From positions 248,001 through 312,000 of the forward strand of contig NZ_BMTD01000004.1 in NCBI RefSeq assembly GCF_014649495.1: a stretch of 64,000 bases of DNA, written 5' to 3'. The stretch's first letter is position 1. Every line of letters begins with the position of its first letter. Under the pieces are notes generated by a model that saw only the letters and a list, made by a program, of their open reading frames with translations, was not told the DNA's origin and did not search any database. Position numbers and translations under genes: made by a program. Below, piece by piece: positions 43,825 to 52,568 of this stretch. The DNA is from Streptomyces filipinensis. GTDB lineage: Bacteria; Actinomycetota; Actinomycetes; Streptomycetales; Streptomycetaceae.

Positions 43825-45041
43825 CCACGACGACCGTGGTGACCGGCCTCGGCATCGCCGCGCCCAACGGTCTGGGCACCGAGGACTACTGGAAGGCGAC
43901 ACTGGCGGGCGAGTCGGGCATCGGCCCGGTCACCCGGTTCGACGCCACGCGCTACCCGGCCCGGCTGGCGGGCGAGGTGCCCGGGTTCGTCGCCGAGGAG
44001 CACATCCCCAGCCGGCTCATGCCGCAGACCGACCACATGACCCGCCTCGCCCTGGCCGCCGCGGAGTGGGCCCTGGAGGACGCCGGCATCGACACCGGGG
44101 ACGTGCCCGAGTACGGCATGGGCACGGTCACCTCGGCGTCCGGCGGCGCCGTCGAGTTCGGCCAGCGCGAGCTGCAGAACCTGTGGAGCAAGGGCAAGGA
44201 GCACGTCAGCGCCTACCAGTCCTTCGCCTGGTTCTACGCCGTCAACACCGGCCAGATCTCCATCCGGCACAAGCTGCGCGGCCCCAGCGGCGTCCTGCTG
44301 ACCGAGCAGGCCGGCGGCATCGACGCCATCGGCCAGGCCCGCCGCCATGTCCGCAAGGGGTTCCAGGCGGTCGTCTCCGGCGGTGTCGACGCGGGCATCT
44401 GCCCCTGGGGCTGGGTCCCGCAGCTCGCCGCCGGCCTGATGAGCACCGAGCAGGACCCGGCCCGGGCGTTCCTGCCCTTCTCCGCCGACGCGAGCGGATA
44501 CGTGGTCGGCGAGGGCGGCGCCATCCTGGTGGCCGAGGACCTCGCGGCGGCCCGCGCGCGGGGCGCGTCCCACGTCTACGGCGAGATCGCCGGGTACGCC
44601 GCCACGCTCGACCCCGCCCCCGGCTCCGGGCGCCCGCCGGGCCTGGTCAAAGCCGTCCGCACCGCCCTCGCCGACGCCGGGCTCGCCCCCGCCGACATCG
44701 ACGTCGTCTTCGCCGACGCCGCCGGTGTCCCGGAACTGGACCGCGCCGAGGCCGAGGCCCTGGCGGAGGTGTTCGGCCCGGGCGCCGTACCGGTGACCGC
44801 CCCCAAGTCGTCCACCGGGCGGCTGCTCGCCGGCGGCGCCGCCCTCGACGCGGCCACCGCCCTGCTCGCCCTGCGCGACGGGGTCGTCCCGCACACCGCG
44901 GGCGTCGGCGCCCCCGCCGCCGGCTACCCGATCGACCTGGTCACCGGGGCACCCCGGGAGGCGGACCTGCGCAACGCCCTGGTCCTCGCCCGCGGCCACG
45001 GCGGCTTCAACGCGGCCCTCGTCGTCAGCCGCACGGCGTGA
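43821..45041 (+). CDS. Type II PKS chain-length factor (CLF, KS-beta)
   Basis: A 406-residue KS homologue in which the Cys is replaced by Gln163 (TEQAGG), the hallmark of CLFs. It forms the tunnel that sets chain length and decarboxylates malonyl-ACP to prime. In the gating helix, ActI-ORF2 has F109, T112 and F116; by alignment on the conserved [14 protein letters not shown] block the residues here are Val, Gly and Leu (V111, G114, L118). Smaller gates go with longer chains (C20 or more) in this family. The alignment is by eye. It is coupled to the KS gene and followed by the ACP. Confidence 0.96.
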   Translation: MTTTTVVTGLGIAAPNGLGTEDYWKATLAGESGIGPVTRFDATRYPARLAGEVPGFVAEEHIPSRLMPQTDHMTRLALAAAEWALEDAGIDTGDVPEYGMGTVTSASGGAVEFGQRELQNLWSKGKEHVSAYQSFAWFYAVNTGQISIRHKLRGPSGVLLTEQAGGIDAIGQARRHVRKGFQAVVSGGVDAGICPWGWVPQLAAGLMSTEQDPARAFLPFSADASGYVVGEGGAILVAEDLAAARARGASHVYGEIAGYAATLDPAPGSGRPPGLVKAVRTALADAGLAPADIDVVFADAAGVPELDRAEAEALAEVFGPGAVPVTAPKSSTGRLLAGGAALDAATALLALRDGVVPHTAGVGAPAAGYPIDLVTGAPREADLRNALVLARGHGGFNAALVVSRTA

Positions 45042-45112
45042 CCACCGCGCACCACATCCCTCGTCACACCCTGAGTCAGGCACCACACACATCACCCAAC
45101 GGAGGACCCACC

Positions 45113-45385
45113 GTGACCACCACCACGAGCACCACCGTCACCCTGGCCGACCTGACCCGGATGCTGCGCGAGAGCGCGGGCGAGGAGGAGGGCATCGACC
45201 TGGACGGCGACGTCCTCGACACCCCGTTCCTGGAACTCGGCTACGACTCGCTCGCCCTGCTGCAGGTCATAGGCGAGGTCCAGCGCACCTACGGCATCAG
45301 CGTCCCGGACGACGCGGTCGTCGACGCCGAGACCCCCCGTGCTCTGCTTGAGCTCATCAACTCCGGCCAGGGCAGCGAGGCCTGA
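45113..45385 (+). CDS. Type II PKS acyl carrier protein
   Basis: A 90-residue ACP carrying the growing polyketide as a phosphopantetheine thioester. The attachment Ser is in LGYDSLALLQVIGEVQ, within a typical four-helix ACP pattern (DLTRMLRESAG at helix I, TPRALLELINSG at helix IV). GTG 45113 follows GGAGGACCC. It completes the KS-CLF-ACP minimal PKS. It should be activated by the PPTase encoded at 33670. Confidence 0.96.
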   Translation: MTTTTSTTVTLADLTRMLRESAGEEEGIDLDGDVLDTPFLELGYDSLALLQVIGEVQRTYGISVPDDAVVDAETPRALLELINSGQGSEA

Positions 45386-45393
45386 GCCGGACG

Positions 45394-45443
45394 GTGCGGG
45401 CCGCCCCGATTCCGGATCCCCCGCCGCCAGGGGCGGCCCGCAC
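45394..45443 (+). terminator. Hairpin between ACP and acyltransferase genes
   Basis: Perfect 14-bp stem (45394-45407 with 45430-45443), 22-nt loop, 9 bp past the ACP stop. It may partly end the minimal-PKS transcript. Confidence 0.65.
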
Positions 45444-45560
45444 TCCTCTCCCGACCCGACCCTCCCTCGACCCCCCTGCCCCCGGACCCGACTCCCCCCG
45501 GACCCGGCTCTTCCCCCGACCCGACTCCTCCCCCCACCCCTGGTTTCCTGTCGATCCTTG
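45444..45560. repeat. C-rich low-complexity tract
   Basis: About 110 bp of almost purely C/T-rich top strand with irregular CCCGACTCC and CCCGGACCCG repeats. No coding signal. Confidence 0.6.
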
Positions 45561-45602
45561 CCCCACCGGCCGCGGCGGTCCGCGGCCCACGAGGAGGTAC
45601 CC

Positions 45603-47384
45603 ATGCCGCTGACGGCTGACAGCGCGGTGATCCGGAGGCTGATGGTCCGTCCGGGCCCCGCCGGAGAGGACAGGGCGCCCGTGCCGGCGTCGGCGGCCGC
45701 GGTCTCCGCGGTGCTGCGGGCCTTCGGCCGCTCCCCCCGCGACCTGCCCGTACGGACCGTCGTCTACGTCGGTGCCCACGCGCCGGACCCCGCCCTCGCC
45801 CCCGAGCACGAGGGTTTCGCGGTGCGCACCGCCTCGGCGCCCGGCCGCGCCCTGCGCCTGGCCCACCAGGAACTCCACGACGGAACCGCCGACTTCGCGC
45901 TCGTCGCCGGTTTCGACGAGCCCGAGGCCGGGACCATCACGGTCTACGCGGTCAAACGCGCCGCGGAGGCGGTCGCCGACGGCGACGCCGTCCTCGGCGT
46001 CCTCGACCTCGCCACCGCTGACCCCGATGCCGCGCCCGAGCTGACGCCCCTGGTCCACGGACACCGTGCCACCGACCCGGGCCGGCACCGGCTGCTGCTG
46101 TGGTCGGGCCGGGACGAGCAGGACGAGCAGCGGGTGCGCGGCGAACTGCTGCCCCTGCTCTCGGGCCTGCACCACGAGGCGTTCCCCGCACTGCCCACCG
46201 TGGTGCCGTGCGGCACCGAGCCCGGACCGGTGCGCGGTGCCGCCGTCACCGTCGCCGCGCTGTCCGCCGCCGCGGTGCACAAGGCGCGGGCGGTCACCGC
46301 GAAGCGGCCCCGGCCCGTCGCCCTGCTCTTCCCTGGCCAGGGCTCCCAGCACCACGCCATGGCGGCCGGCCTGTACGGACGGGAGCCGGTGTTCACCGCC
46401 GCCTTCGACGCGGCCCTGTCCCACATGGGCGCCGAGGGCCCGCGGATCCGCGCCGACTGGCTCACCGACGGCCGGCCCCTCATCCCGGTCGACGACGTGC
46501 GCCGGGCCCAGCCGCTGCTGTTCGCCGTCGACTACGCGCTCGGCCGCATGGTGATCGGCTGGGGGGTGCGCCCCACCGCCGTGCTGGGGCACAGCGCGGG
46601 TGAACTCGTCGCCGCGGCCATCGCCGGTGCCGTCGCCCTGCCCGACGCGGTCGCCATGGTCATGGAGCGCGTCCGCGAGGCGGTGAAGATCCCGCCCGGC
46701 GGCATGCTCGCGGTCGCCGCGGAGGAGCACCGTCTGCGCCCCTACCTGCGCGACGACGTGGCCATCGCCGCCGTCAACGCCAACCAGCAGACCATGCTGG
46801 CGGGTTCGGCCGAGCCGCTCGCCGAGATCGCCCAGGCGCTGCGTGCGGACGGCCTGACCGTGGTCACCGTACCGGCGACCAGCCCCTTCCACTCCCCGGC
46901 GATGGCCCCCGCGTCACGGGCGGTGGAGGAGGCCTACCGGGACATCCCCCTCCGCCCGCCGGCACTGCCGTTGTACTCCGGCTACACCGGCGAGCTGCTG
47001 CGTCCCGAGGAGGCGGTCAGTCCGCGCTTCTGGGCCCGTCAGATCACCGACACGGTGTACTTCAAGCAGGCCCTGGAGTCCCTGCTCGCCGCCGACGACA
47101 TGCTGCTGATCGAGGCGGGCCCCAGGCAGACCCTCACCGCCTTCGCCCGCCGGCACCGCGCGGTACGGCTGGGTGCCAGCGCCGCCGTACCGCTGCTCCC
47201 GGGCCGCCCGGGCACGGCGGAGGCCGACCGCCAGTCGGTCCTCACCGCGGCGGCCAGGCTCTGGACCGAGGGCCACACCCCCTCCCCGGTCGCGCTGTCC
47301 GCCCTGTGGACCTGGGGCGCCGGCCCGCGCACCGCCCACGAGACCACCGCCGCCACCCCACGACTCGCCGTGGTGACCTCATGA
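45603..47384 (+). CDS. Malonyl-CoA:ACP acyltransferase with degenerate KS-like N-terminal domain
   Basis: A 593-residue protein. Residues about 240-545 form a complete acyltransferase: LLFPGQGSQHHAM, the nucleophile in VLGHSAGELVAA, a conserved Arg (MVMERVREAV) and PFHSPAM. The first 235 residues contain fragments like a worn ketosynthase core (GRALRLAHQELHDGTADFALVAGFDE) without Cys-His catalysis, recalling the KS-linker-AT order of modular PKSs. It probably loads malonyl units (or a special acyl) on the ACPs, a task normally left to FabD in type II PKSs. ATG 45603 follows GAGGAGG. Its stop overlaps the DUF6059 gene by four bases. Confidence 0.9.
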   Translation: MPLTADSAVIRRLMVRPGPAGEDRAPVPASAAAVSAVLRAFGRSPRDLPVRTVVYVGAHAPDPALAPEHEGFAVRTASAPGRALRLAHQELHDGTADFALVAGFDEPEAGTITVYAVKRAAEAVADGDAVLGVLDLATADPDAAPELTPLVHGHRATDPGRHRLLLWSGRDEQDEQRVRGELLPLLSGLHHEAFPALPTVVPCGTEPGPVRGAAVTVAALSAAAVHKARAVTAKRPRPVALLFPGQGSQHHAMAAGLYGREPVFTAAFDAALSHMGAEGPRIRADWLTDGRPLIPVDDVRRAQPLLFAVDYALGRMVIGWGVRPTAVLGHSAGELVAAAIAGAVALPDAVAMVMERVREAVKIPPGGMLAVAAEEHRLRPYLRDDVAIAAVNANQQTMLAGSAEPLAEIAQALRADGLTVVTVPATSPFHSPAMAPASRAVEEAYRDIPLRPPALPLYSGYTGELLRPEEAVSPRFWARQITDTVYFKQALESLLAADDMLLIEAGPRQTLTAFARRHRAVRLGASAAVPLLPGRPGTAEADRQSVLTAAARLWTEGHTPSPVALSALWTWGAGPRTAHETTAATPRLAVVTS

Positions 47385-47605
47385 GGAGCACCACGGCGAC
47401 AACGGTCCTGCGCGTGCTGAAGGTGATCTACGGCACCCTGGTCGCGGCAGGCCGCATGTACGTCTGGATCCCCCTGACGGACCTGTATCCCGACCCCTCC
47501 GACCCCCCGCCCCATCACCCCGAACGCCTGCGCCCCGACCTCCCCCTGACCGCGTACGAACGCGCCCTGGAACGCGAACTGACGACGGAGGGCCGGCTGA
47601 GCTGA
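47381..47605 (+). CDS. DUF6059-family small protein
   Basis: A 74-residue protein with an N-terminal hydrophobic/basic helix (VLRVLKVIYGTLVAAGRMYVW), a Pro-rich centre and the family tail HPERLRPDLPLTAYERALERELT. Homologues of this small family are typical of Streptomyces secondary-metabolite clusters; function unknown. It is translationally coupled to the acyltransferase gene (ATGA) and is the last gene of the PKS operon, before a terminator. Confidence 0.82.
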   Translation: MRSTTATTVLRVLKVIYGTLVAAGRMYVWIPLTDLYPDPSDPPPHHPERLRPDLPLTAYERALERELTTEGRLS

Positions 47606-47624
47606 GCCCTCCGGCACACCCGGG

Positions 47625-47666
47625 AGCACCCCTCGGAGCCTTGCGCAGGCCCCTTCGAGGGGTGCT
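47625..47666 (+). terminator. Terminator hairpin ending the PKS operon
   Basis: Perfect 11-bp stem (47625-47635 with 47656-47666), 20-nt loop, between convergent genes. Confidence 0.75.
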
Positions 47667-47676
47667 TTCGGCATCC

Positions 47677-48033
47677 CTACTCGCTGGTCATCGCCACCGT
47701 CGCGCCGTGTGCCGTGGTGACGGTCAGGAACACCGTCACCCTGGCGCCGAAGGCATTGGAGACATCGAGGGTCTCGCCGCCCTGCGCCCCGATGCAGCCG
47801 AGCGTCATACCCGTCTGCGCGGGGACGTCCAGGACCAGCCCGTCCTGCGGTCCGGTCGACCCGCTTCCCCGGAACTGACTCGGGGGCGTCAGGATCTGCA
47901 CGCCCCCTTGCGAGGTTTCGACGTTCCGGGCCCAGATGTACAGCAGAAAGTCCTTGTCGCTGGTCACATGCACGACGCTCTCGTGGTCACCGAGACCGAA
48001 GTACCCACGGACGACGTGGTCGCCATTGGCCAT
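47677..48033 (-). CDS. Hypothetical protein, beta-rich
   Basis: A 118-residue protein with no signal peptide or membrane helix. It is strand-rich and Gly/Thr-rich (VRGYFGLGDHESVVHVTSD, DFLLYIWARNVETSQGG, VTVFLTVTTAHGATVAM), suggesting a small beta-sandwich. GGAAGGGA lies ahead of ATG 48033. I do not recognise the family. It diverges from the beta-helix protein gene and marks the likely right edge of the polyketide cluster. Confidence 0.65.
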   Translation of the reverse strand: MANGDHVVRGYFGLGDHESVVHVTSDKDFLLYIWARNVETSQGGVQILTPPSQFRGSGSTGPQDGLVLDVPAQTGMTLGCIGAQGGETLDVSNAFGARVTVFLTVTTAHGATVAMTSE

Positions 48034-48248
48034 AGCGGTTTTCCCTTCCGGGCCGTACGACCGGCCGTGGCCGCCGGCCCGCACGACGATGCTGATTCGG
48101 CGGCTGTGGACACTGTGTCCCCGTGGCGCCGCGCCGGTGAAGACGCGAGCCGACCGAGCGGGAGTGCAACGGGGGGCGTGTGGTGGCGAACCTTCGTGGG
48201 AGCATCTCCTGCGCGCCGCGCGCACAACGGAGTTGACAGGGACAGGAC

Positions 48249-49733
48249 GTGACGCCAGAGTCCCGGCTGATGGACACGAACGATCTCACGTCTGCCGAAC
48301 TGAGGGTCTGGCGGGCCTTCGCCCGAGGCGAGGTGGTGGACTTCCGCGCCTCGGACGACGAAGACCCGGCCCAGGGGGCGGACTGGGGACCCGACCGGAC
48401 GGTCCGGGCGATCGTGTTACGGGCCCTGCTCCTCAACGGGCCGGCGCAGGACGGGGAGATACCGGCCCTCAGACTGGGAGGCGCGCGCATCACCGGCGTA
48501 CTCGACCTGCAGTACGGCGTGATCGACCATCCCTTACGGCTGAGCGACTGCTTCTTCGAGGACGTGCCCCGGCTGTACGCAGCCCGGCTCCGCCACCTGA
48601 GCCTCAGGGGTTCCGTACTGCCCGGCCTGGCCGCCGCCACCCTGCGCGTGGAGGGCAACCTGCACCTGACGGGCTGCCGGTTCCCCGGCCAGGTCCGGCT
48701 CGGCGGCACGCACATCACCGGGACGCTGTTCCTGGACCGGGCCGAGATCACCGCACCGGACACCACGCAGCCCGCGCTCCTGCTCGACCACGCGACCATC
48801 GGCGGCGATCTGCGGGCACCCGGACTCCGCACACACGGTGCGGTCGACCTCACCAGCACCTCGATCGCCGGCTCGGCCAGCCTCGACGACGCACGGCTGA
48901 GCCACCCCGGCAGCTTCGCCCTCGACGCCCAGACACTCCTGGTCGAAGGCGACTTCCACATGCGCAACGTCCGCACACAGGGCTGGATCGGCCTGCGGGG
49001 CGCCCGCATCACCGGACGGCTCGACCTGTCCTACGCGACCCTGTCGAATCCCGGCGACGCCGCACTGCGCGCGAGCAGCTCCACCATCGGGGAACTCTGG
49101 TTGCGCAAGGGCCCGCCCATGCAAGGCACCCTGAATCTGCGCCGCGCCCAGATCGAGGTGCTGTTCCTGGAACCGGAGGCGGTGCCGGAGGAGGTGCTTT
49201 TCAACGGGCTCGTCTACACCGACCTCACACCGCACGAGCCCGCCGAACGCCGCCTGCCCATGCTGGAGCGCGACGGCGACGGCTACCTCCCCCACGACTA
49301 CGAGCAGTTGACCGCCGCCTACCGCCGGGTCGGCGACGACCACGCCGCCCGCCTCGTCCAGCTCGCCAAGCAGCGCCGCCTGCGGGGCACCCGGGCCTGG
49401 TACGGACGCCTGTGGGGCTACGCCCAGGACGCCACCGTCGGCTACGGCTTCCGTCCGCTGCGCGCCTGCGCCTGGCTGCTGTCCCTGCTGGCCGTCGGCT
49501 CGCTCGCGTACGCCCTGCACCACCCCCGCCCGCTCAAGGTGTCCGAGGCCCCGCACTTCAACCCGGTCTTCTACACCCTCGACCTGCTGCTCCCCGTCAT
49601 CTCCTTCGGCCAGGAGGACGCCTTCGCGCCGGACGGCTGGTACCAGGCGCTGTCCTACGCCCTCATCATCACCGGCTGGATCCTCGCCACGACGGTCGTC
49701 ACCGGCGTGACCAGGAACGTCAGCCGCCAGTGA
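48249..49733 (+). CDS. Beta-helix membrane protein ('membrane-associated oxidoreductase' type)
   Basis: A 494-residue protein. Residues about 60-330 are a run of imperfect repeats (LRLGGARITGVLDLQ, VRLGGTHITGTLFLD, IGLRGARITGRLDLS) like a pentapeptide or right-handed beta-helix. The C-terminus has two membrane spans (LRACAWLLSLLAVGSLAYALH and LSYALIITGWILATTVVTGV). Homologues in Streptomyces are often labelled membrane-associated oxidoreductases, but no catalytic motif is seen, so function is open. GTG 48249 is used; ATG 48270 is an alternative. It seems unrelated to the cluster. Confidence 0.78.
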   Translation: MTPESRLMDTNDLTSAELRVWRAFARGEVVDFRASDDEDPAQGADWGPDRTVRAIVLRALLLNGPAQDGEIPALRLGGARITGVLDLQYGVIDHPLRLSDCFFEDVPRLYAARLRHLSLRGSVLPGLAAATLRVEGNLHLTGCRFPGQVRLGGTHITGTLFLDRAEITAPDTTQPALLLDHATIGGDLRAPGLRTHGAVDLTSTSIAGSASLDDARLSHPGSFALDAQTLLVEGDFHMRNVRTQGWIGLRGARITGRLDLSYATLSNPGDAALRASSSTIGELWLRKGPPMQGTLNLRRAQIEVLFLEPEAVPEEVLFNGLVYTDLTPHEPAERRLPMLERDGDGYLPHDYEQLTAAYRRVGDDHAARLVQLAKQRRLRGTRAWYGRLWGYAQDATVGYGFRPLRACAWLLSLLAVGSLAYALHHPRPLKVSEAPHFNPVFYTLDLLLPVISFGQEDAFAPDGWYQALSYALIITGWILATTVVTGVTRNVSRQ

Positions 49734-49775
49734 GACCGTGCGCGACGTGCCGGCCCGCGGTCGCGGTGCCACGGC

Positions 49776-50438
49776 TCAGAGGCTGCGGGCGGTGATGTCG
49801 CCGTGGGAGGTGGTGGCACGGATGTCGAGTTCGGCGGTGCCGTCGCTCCTGAGGGCGTTGCTGACGCGGCCGTAGGCGGTGCCGGCGTCCAGGGCGGCCG
49901 AGACGCCGGTGGCGGCGCCGACCGTGATGTCGCCGGACTGGGTGCGGAGCACGACCGTGCCGCGTACGGCCTCGGTGATCCGGATGTCGCCGCGTGCGGT
50001 GCTGATCTCGGCGGGGCCGTTCAGCCGGCCGATCTCGATGTCGCCGTCGACGGCGGTGAGGCGCAGGCCGGCGGTCTCGTCCAGTTTGATCTGGCGGTAG
50101 GCGCCGTCGAAGGCGACGTCGCCGAGGCGGCCGAGGGTGCGCAGTTCGGCGGCTGCCGCCTTGGCCTCGATCCGGGATCCGGCGGGCAGCTTGACCGTCA
50201 CCTCGATGGCTCCGGAGGGGCCGACGTACTGGTTCTTCACCGCGGTGCGGATGTGCAGGACGCCGTCGGCGTAGTCGACCGTGGTCTGCTCGGCCGCCTT
50301 GACGTCGCGGCCCTTGGAGGCGTTCGCGGGCAGCACCTCGACCGAGGTGTCGGTCCGCTGCGCGGCGATGAACTGGACGCGTCCGGCGGGGATGTCCAGG
50401 ACGGCGGAGATCGGGGCGGGGGTGTCGAACTTCTGCAT
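49776..50438 (-). CDS. DUF4097-family beta-strand repeat protein
   Basis: A 220-residue adhesin-like repeat protein: successive short strands of the type GLRLTAVDGDIEIGRL, EISTARGDIRIT and VLRTQSGDITVGAA form a beta-solenoid. The family is cytoplasmic or surface-linked and of unknown function. ATG 50438 follows GGAGAGC. It diverges from the HTH regulator at 50701, and GCAA/TTGC repeats fill the gap, so the regulator probably controls it. Confidence 0.88.
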   Translation of the reverse strand: MQKFDTPAPISAVLDIPAGRVQFIAAQRTDTSVEVLPANASKGRDVKAAEQTTVDYADGVLHIRTAVKNQYVGPSGAIEVTVKLPAGSRIEAKAAAAELRTLGRLGDVAFDGAYRQIKLDETAGLRLTAVDGDIEIGRLNGPAEISTARGDIRITEAVRGTVVLRTQSGDITVGAATGVSAALDAGTAYGRVSNALRSDGTAELDIRATTSHGDITARSL

Positions 50439-50478
50439 CGTGCTCTCCTCTGCGTGTGCTGCTCTCTTCTTTCCGAAC

Positions 50479-50615
50479 ACTGGAAAAGCTACGTTGCTTT
50501 CAGAATTTAGGCAACAAGTTCATTGCCTAGGATCCTTACCTCTGCAGCTCAGAGCCCAATTATCATTGCAACGCCCTCCCGCTTAACGCAACGACAGACG
50601 ATCGACCGTTGCAAT
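50479..50615. promoter_or_regulatory. Candidate operator cluster between DUF4097 gene and HTH regulator
   Basis: Several GCAAC/GTTGC half-sites: GTTGC and GCAAC around 50495-50515, GGCAA-TTGCC around 50512-50527, and ATTGCAACG (50565-50573) with its reverse complement CGTTGCAAT (50607-50615). This AT-richer gap of 260 bp is a likely operator for the neighbouring regulator. Confidence 0.6.
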
Positions 50616-50700
50616 ACATTGAAGGTGAACGCTATGGTGGAGGCGTCGGGGAACGCCGAGCAGCGCCATGGAGCACCCGTGGGGCATGAAGGGGGTCGTG

Positions 50701-51459
50701 ATGCCGGGAGGCAGGCTCACCCAGCAGGAGCGCCAGCAGATCGCGACGGGACTGGCCGACGGCCTGGCCTACGCCGAGATCGCCCGCCGCCTCGACCGGC
50801 CGACCTCCACGGTCACACGCGAGGTGATGCGGAACGGCGGCCCCACCGGCTACCGCGCCGACCTGGCCCACCGCGCCACCCACCAGCGCACCCACCGGCG
50901 CAGGCAGACCGCGCCCCCGGGGGCGCGGGCGCTCCCGCAGCCCTACGGACGCGACGCCGAAGCCGTGCGCGCGTACCAGGAGACCCTCACCACGGTCTTC
51001 ATGACCTCGGGCCTGCCCAAGATGATGGCCCGGGTGCTGGGCTGCCTCTACACCACCGACACCGGCAGCCTCACCGCCTCCGAACTCGCCGAGCGCCTCC
51101 AGGTCAGCCCGGCCTCCATCTCCAAAGCGATCACGTTCCTCGAAGGCCTGGACCTCGTCCGCCGGGAACGCGACGAACGCCGCCGCGAGCGCTACGTCGT
51201 CGACGACGACCTCTGGTACCAGTCGATGATCCGCAGTGCCCGGGCCAACGACCAGTTCATCGAGACGGCGCGGCAGGGCGTCGGCATCCTCGGCAAAGGC
51301 ACCCCGGCCGCCGCCCGCCTCGAAAACGCCGCCCGCTTCCTCGACTTCGTCAGCGAAGCACTCATCCGCGCGGCGGAACAGGGCCGCGAGGTCCTCTACA
51401 CCCGGACCGGACCGACCCCGGACGACGAAGAGCCGACCGCCCCACCGGCCGCACCCTGA
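50701..51459 (+). CDS. HTH_38/MarR (GbsR-like) transcriptional regulator
   Basis: A 252-residue regulator with two DNA-binding parts: an IS30-type helix-turn-helix at the N-terminus (LTQQERQQIATGLADGLAYAEIARRLDRPTSTVTREV) and a MarR/GbsR winged helix in the middle (LTASELAERLQVSPASISKAITFLEGLDLVRRERDERRRERYVV). ATG 50701 was chosen for the AAGGGGG site; starts at 50668 and 50686 are possible. It probably represses the divergent DUF4097 gene. Confidence 0.88.
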   Translation: MPGGRLTQQERQQIATGLADGLAYAEIARRLDRPTSTVTREVMRNGGPTGYRADLAHRATHQRTHRRRQTAPPGARALPQPYGRDAEAVRAYQETLTTVFMTSGLPKMMARVLGCLYTTDTGSLTASELAERLQVSPASISKAITFLEGLDLVRRERDERRRERYVVDDDLWYQSMIRSARANDQFIETARQGVGILGKGTPAAARLENAARFLDFVSEALIRAAEQGREVLYTRTGPTPDDEEPTAPPAAP

Positions 51460-51563
51460 GCCGAAGCCGACCTCAGCCATGACCGGGACACGGCTCCCTC
51501 GCTGGGCACCGTCAAGAGACCGCCGGAACCTTCCGGGCGTGGACGCACGTCCTTCCGCGTGAC

Positions 51564-52523
51564 ATGTTCAACTCCAGCGCGTACTTCACCGGCCCTGTCA
51601 CCTCATCGGTGCGCCAGTTGCTCGATTTCGCCTGGGCGCAGACCCGAGCCTGCGCTTTCGCCATCGCGCTGCTGTCCGGGGTGGCGGTGTCCACCCTGCT
51701 CCCAGGCCTCCCGGTGGCCCGGTACGACCTGCTCGTCGTCTACGGCGTGCTGCTCACCCTGCTCTTCTGGCTGCGCGGCTGGGAGTCCGGGCGGGACATC
51801 GCCGTCATCACCGTCTGCCACGTCATCGGCCTGGCCTTCGAACTGGTGAAGGTGTCCCTGGGCTCATGGAGCTACCCGGAGCCGGCCGTGCTGAAGTTCG
51901 CCGGCGTACCGCTGTACGGAGGATTCCTCTACGCGGCCGTCGGCAGTTACGTCTGCCGGGCCTGGCACCTCTTCGACCTTGAACTGATCCGCTACCGGCC
52001 CAGGGCGACCGCGGCGGTGGCCGCGGCCGTCTACCTCAACTTCTTCAGCCATCACTGGCTGCCCGATGCGCGCTGGCCGTTGGCCGCACTGCTGGTGGCC
52101 GTCACCGCGGGCACCTCCGCGCGGTTCACGGTGCGCGGCGTACGCCGCCACATGCCGCTGGCCTTGTCGTTCGTCCTGATCGGCTTCTTCCTGTGGGTGG
52201 CGGAGAACCTCGCCACCTACCTGGGCGCGTGGCGCTACCCCTACCAGCTCCACGGCTGGCAGCCCGTCGGCGTGGAGAAGTTCGGCGCATGGTCCCTGCT
52301 GATCAGCATCACGGTCGTCCTGGTGGCCGCCGGCCGGCCCGGTGGGAAGGCCGGTGCGGCCACACCGGAACCCCGATGGTTTCCCCCTTCGCCGCGCACC
52401 GTAACGGCTGCTCTTCGCTTGCGCGGGTTTCCGGGAATGCGCACCCATGTGGCGCATGATCGAAGTGCAGTCGGTGACGCTCGCCTCGACGATGACGGTG
52501 AAGGGCGGAGTGCGATGCCGTGA
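51564..52523 (+). CDS. DUF817-family integral membrane protein
   Basis: A 319-residue membrane protein with seven or eight hydrophobic segments. Family blocks are ARYDLLVVYGVLLTLLFWLRGWES, HVIGLAFELVKVSLGSWSYPE and VAENLATYLGAWRYPYQLHGW. Function of DUF817 is unknown. The last 45 residues are soluble and unlike the family. Start at ATG 51564 (MFNSSAYFTG). Confidence 0.88.
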   Translation: MFNSSAYFTGPVTSSVRQLLDFAWAQTRACAFAIALLSGVAVSTLLPGLPVARYDLLVVYGVLLTLLFWLRGWESGRDIAVITVCHVIGLAFELVKVSLGSWSYPEPAVLKFAGVPLYGGFLYAAVGSYVCRAWHLFDLELIRYRPRATAAVAAAVYLNFFSHHWLPDARWPLAALLVAVTAGTSARFTVRGVRRHMPLALSFVLIGFFLWVAENLATYLGAWRYPYQLHGWQPVGVEKFGAWSLLISITVVLVAAGRPGGKAGAATPEPRWFPPSPRTVTAALRLRGFPGMRTHVAHDRSAVGDARLDDDGEGRSAMP

Positions 52524-52568
52524 CGGCCGAGCACTCCGCCGAGTCATGCGTCAAAGAAAGAGGGAACC

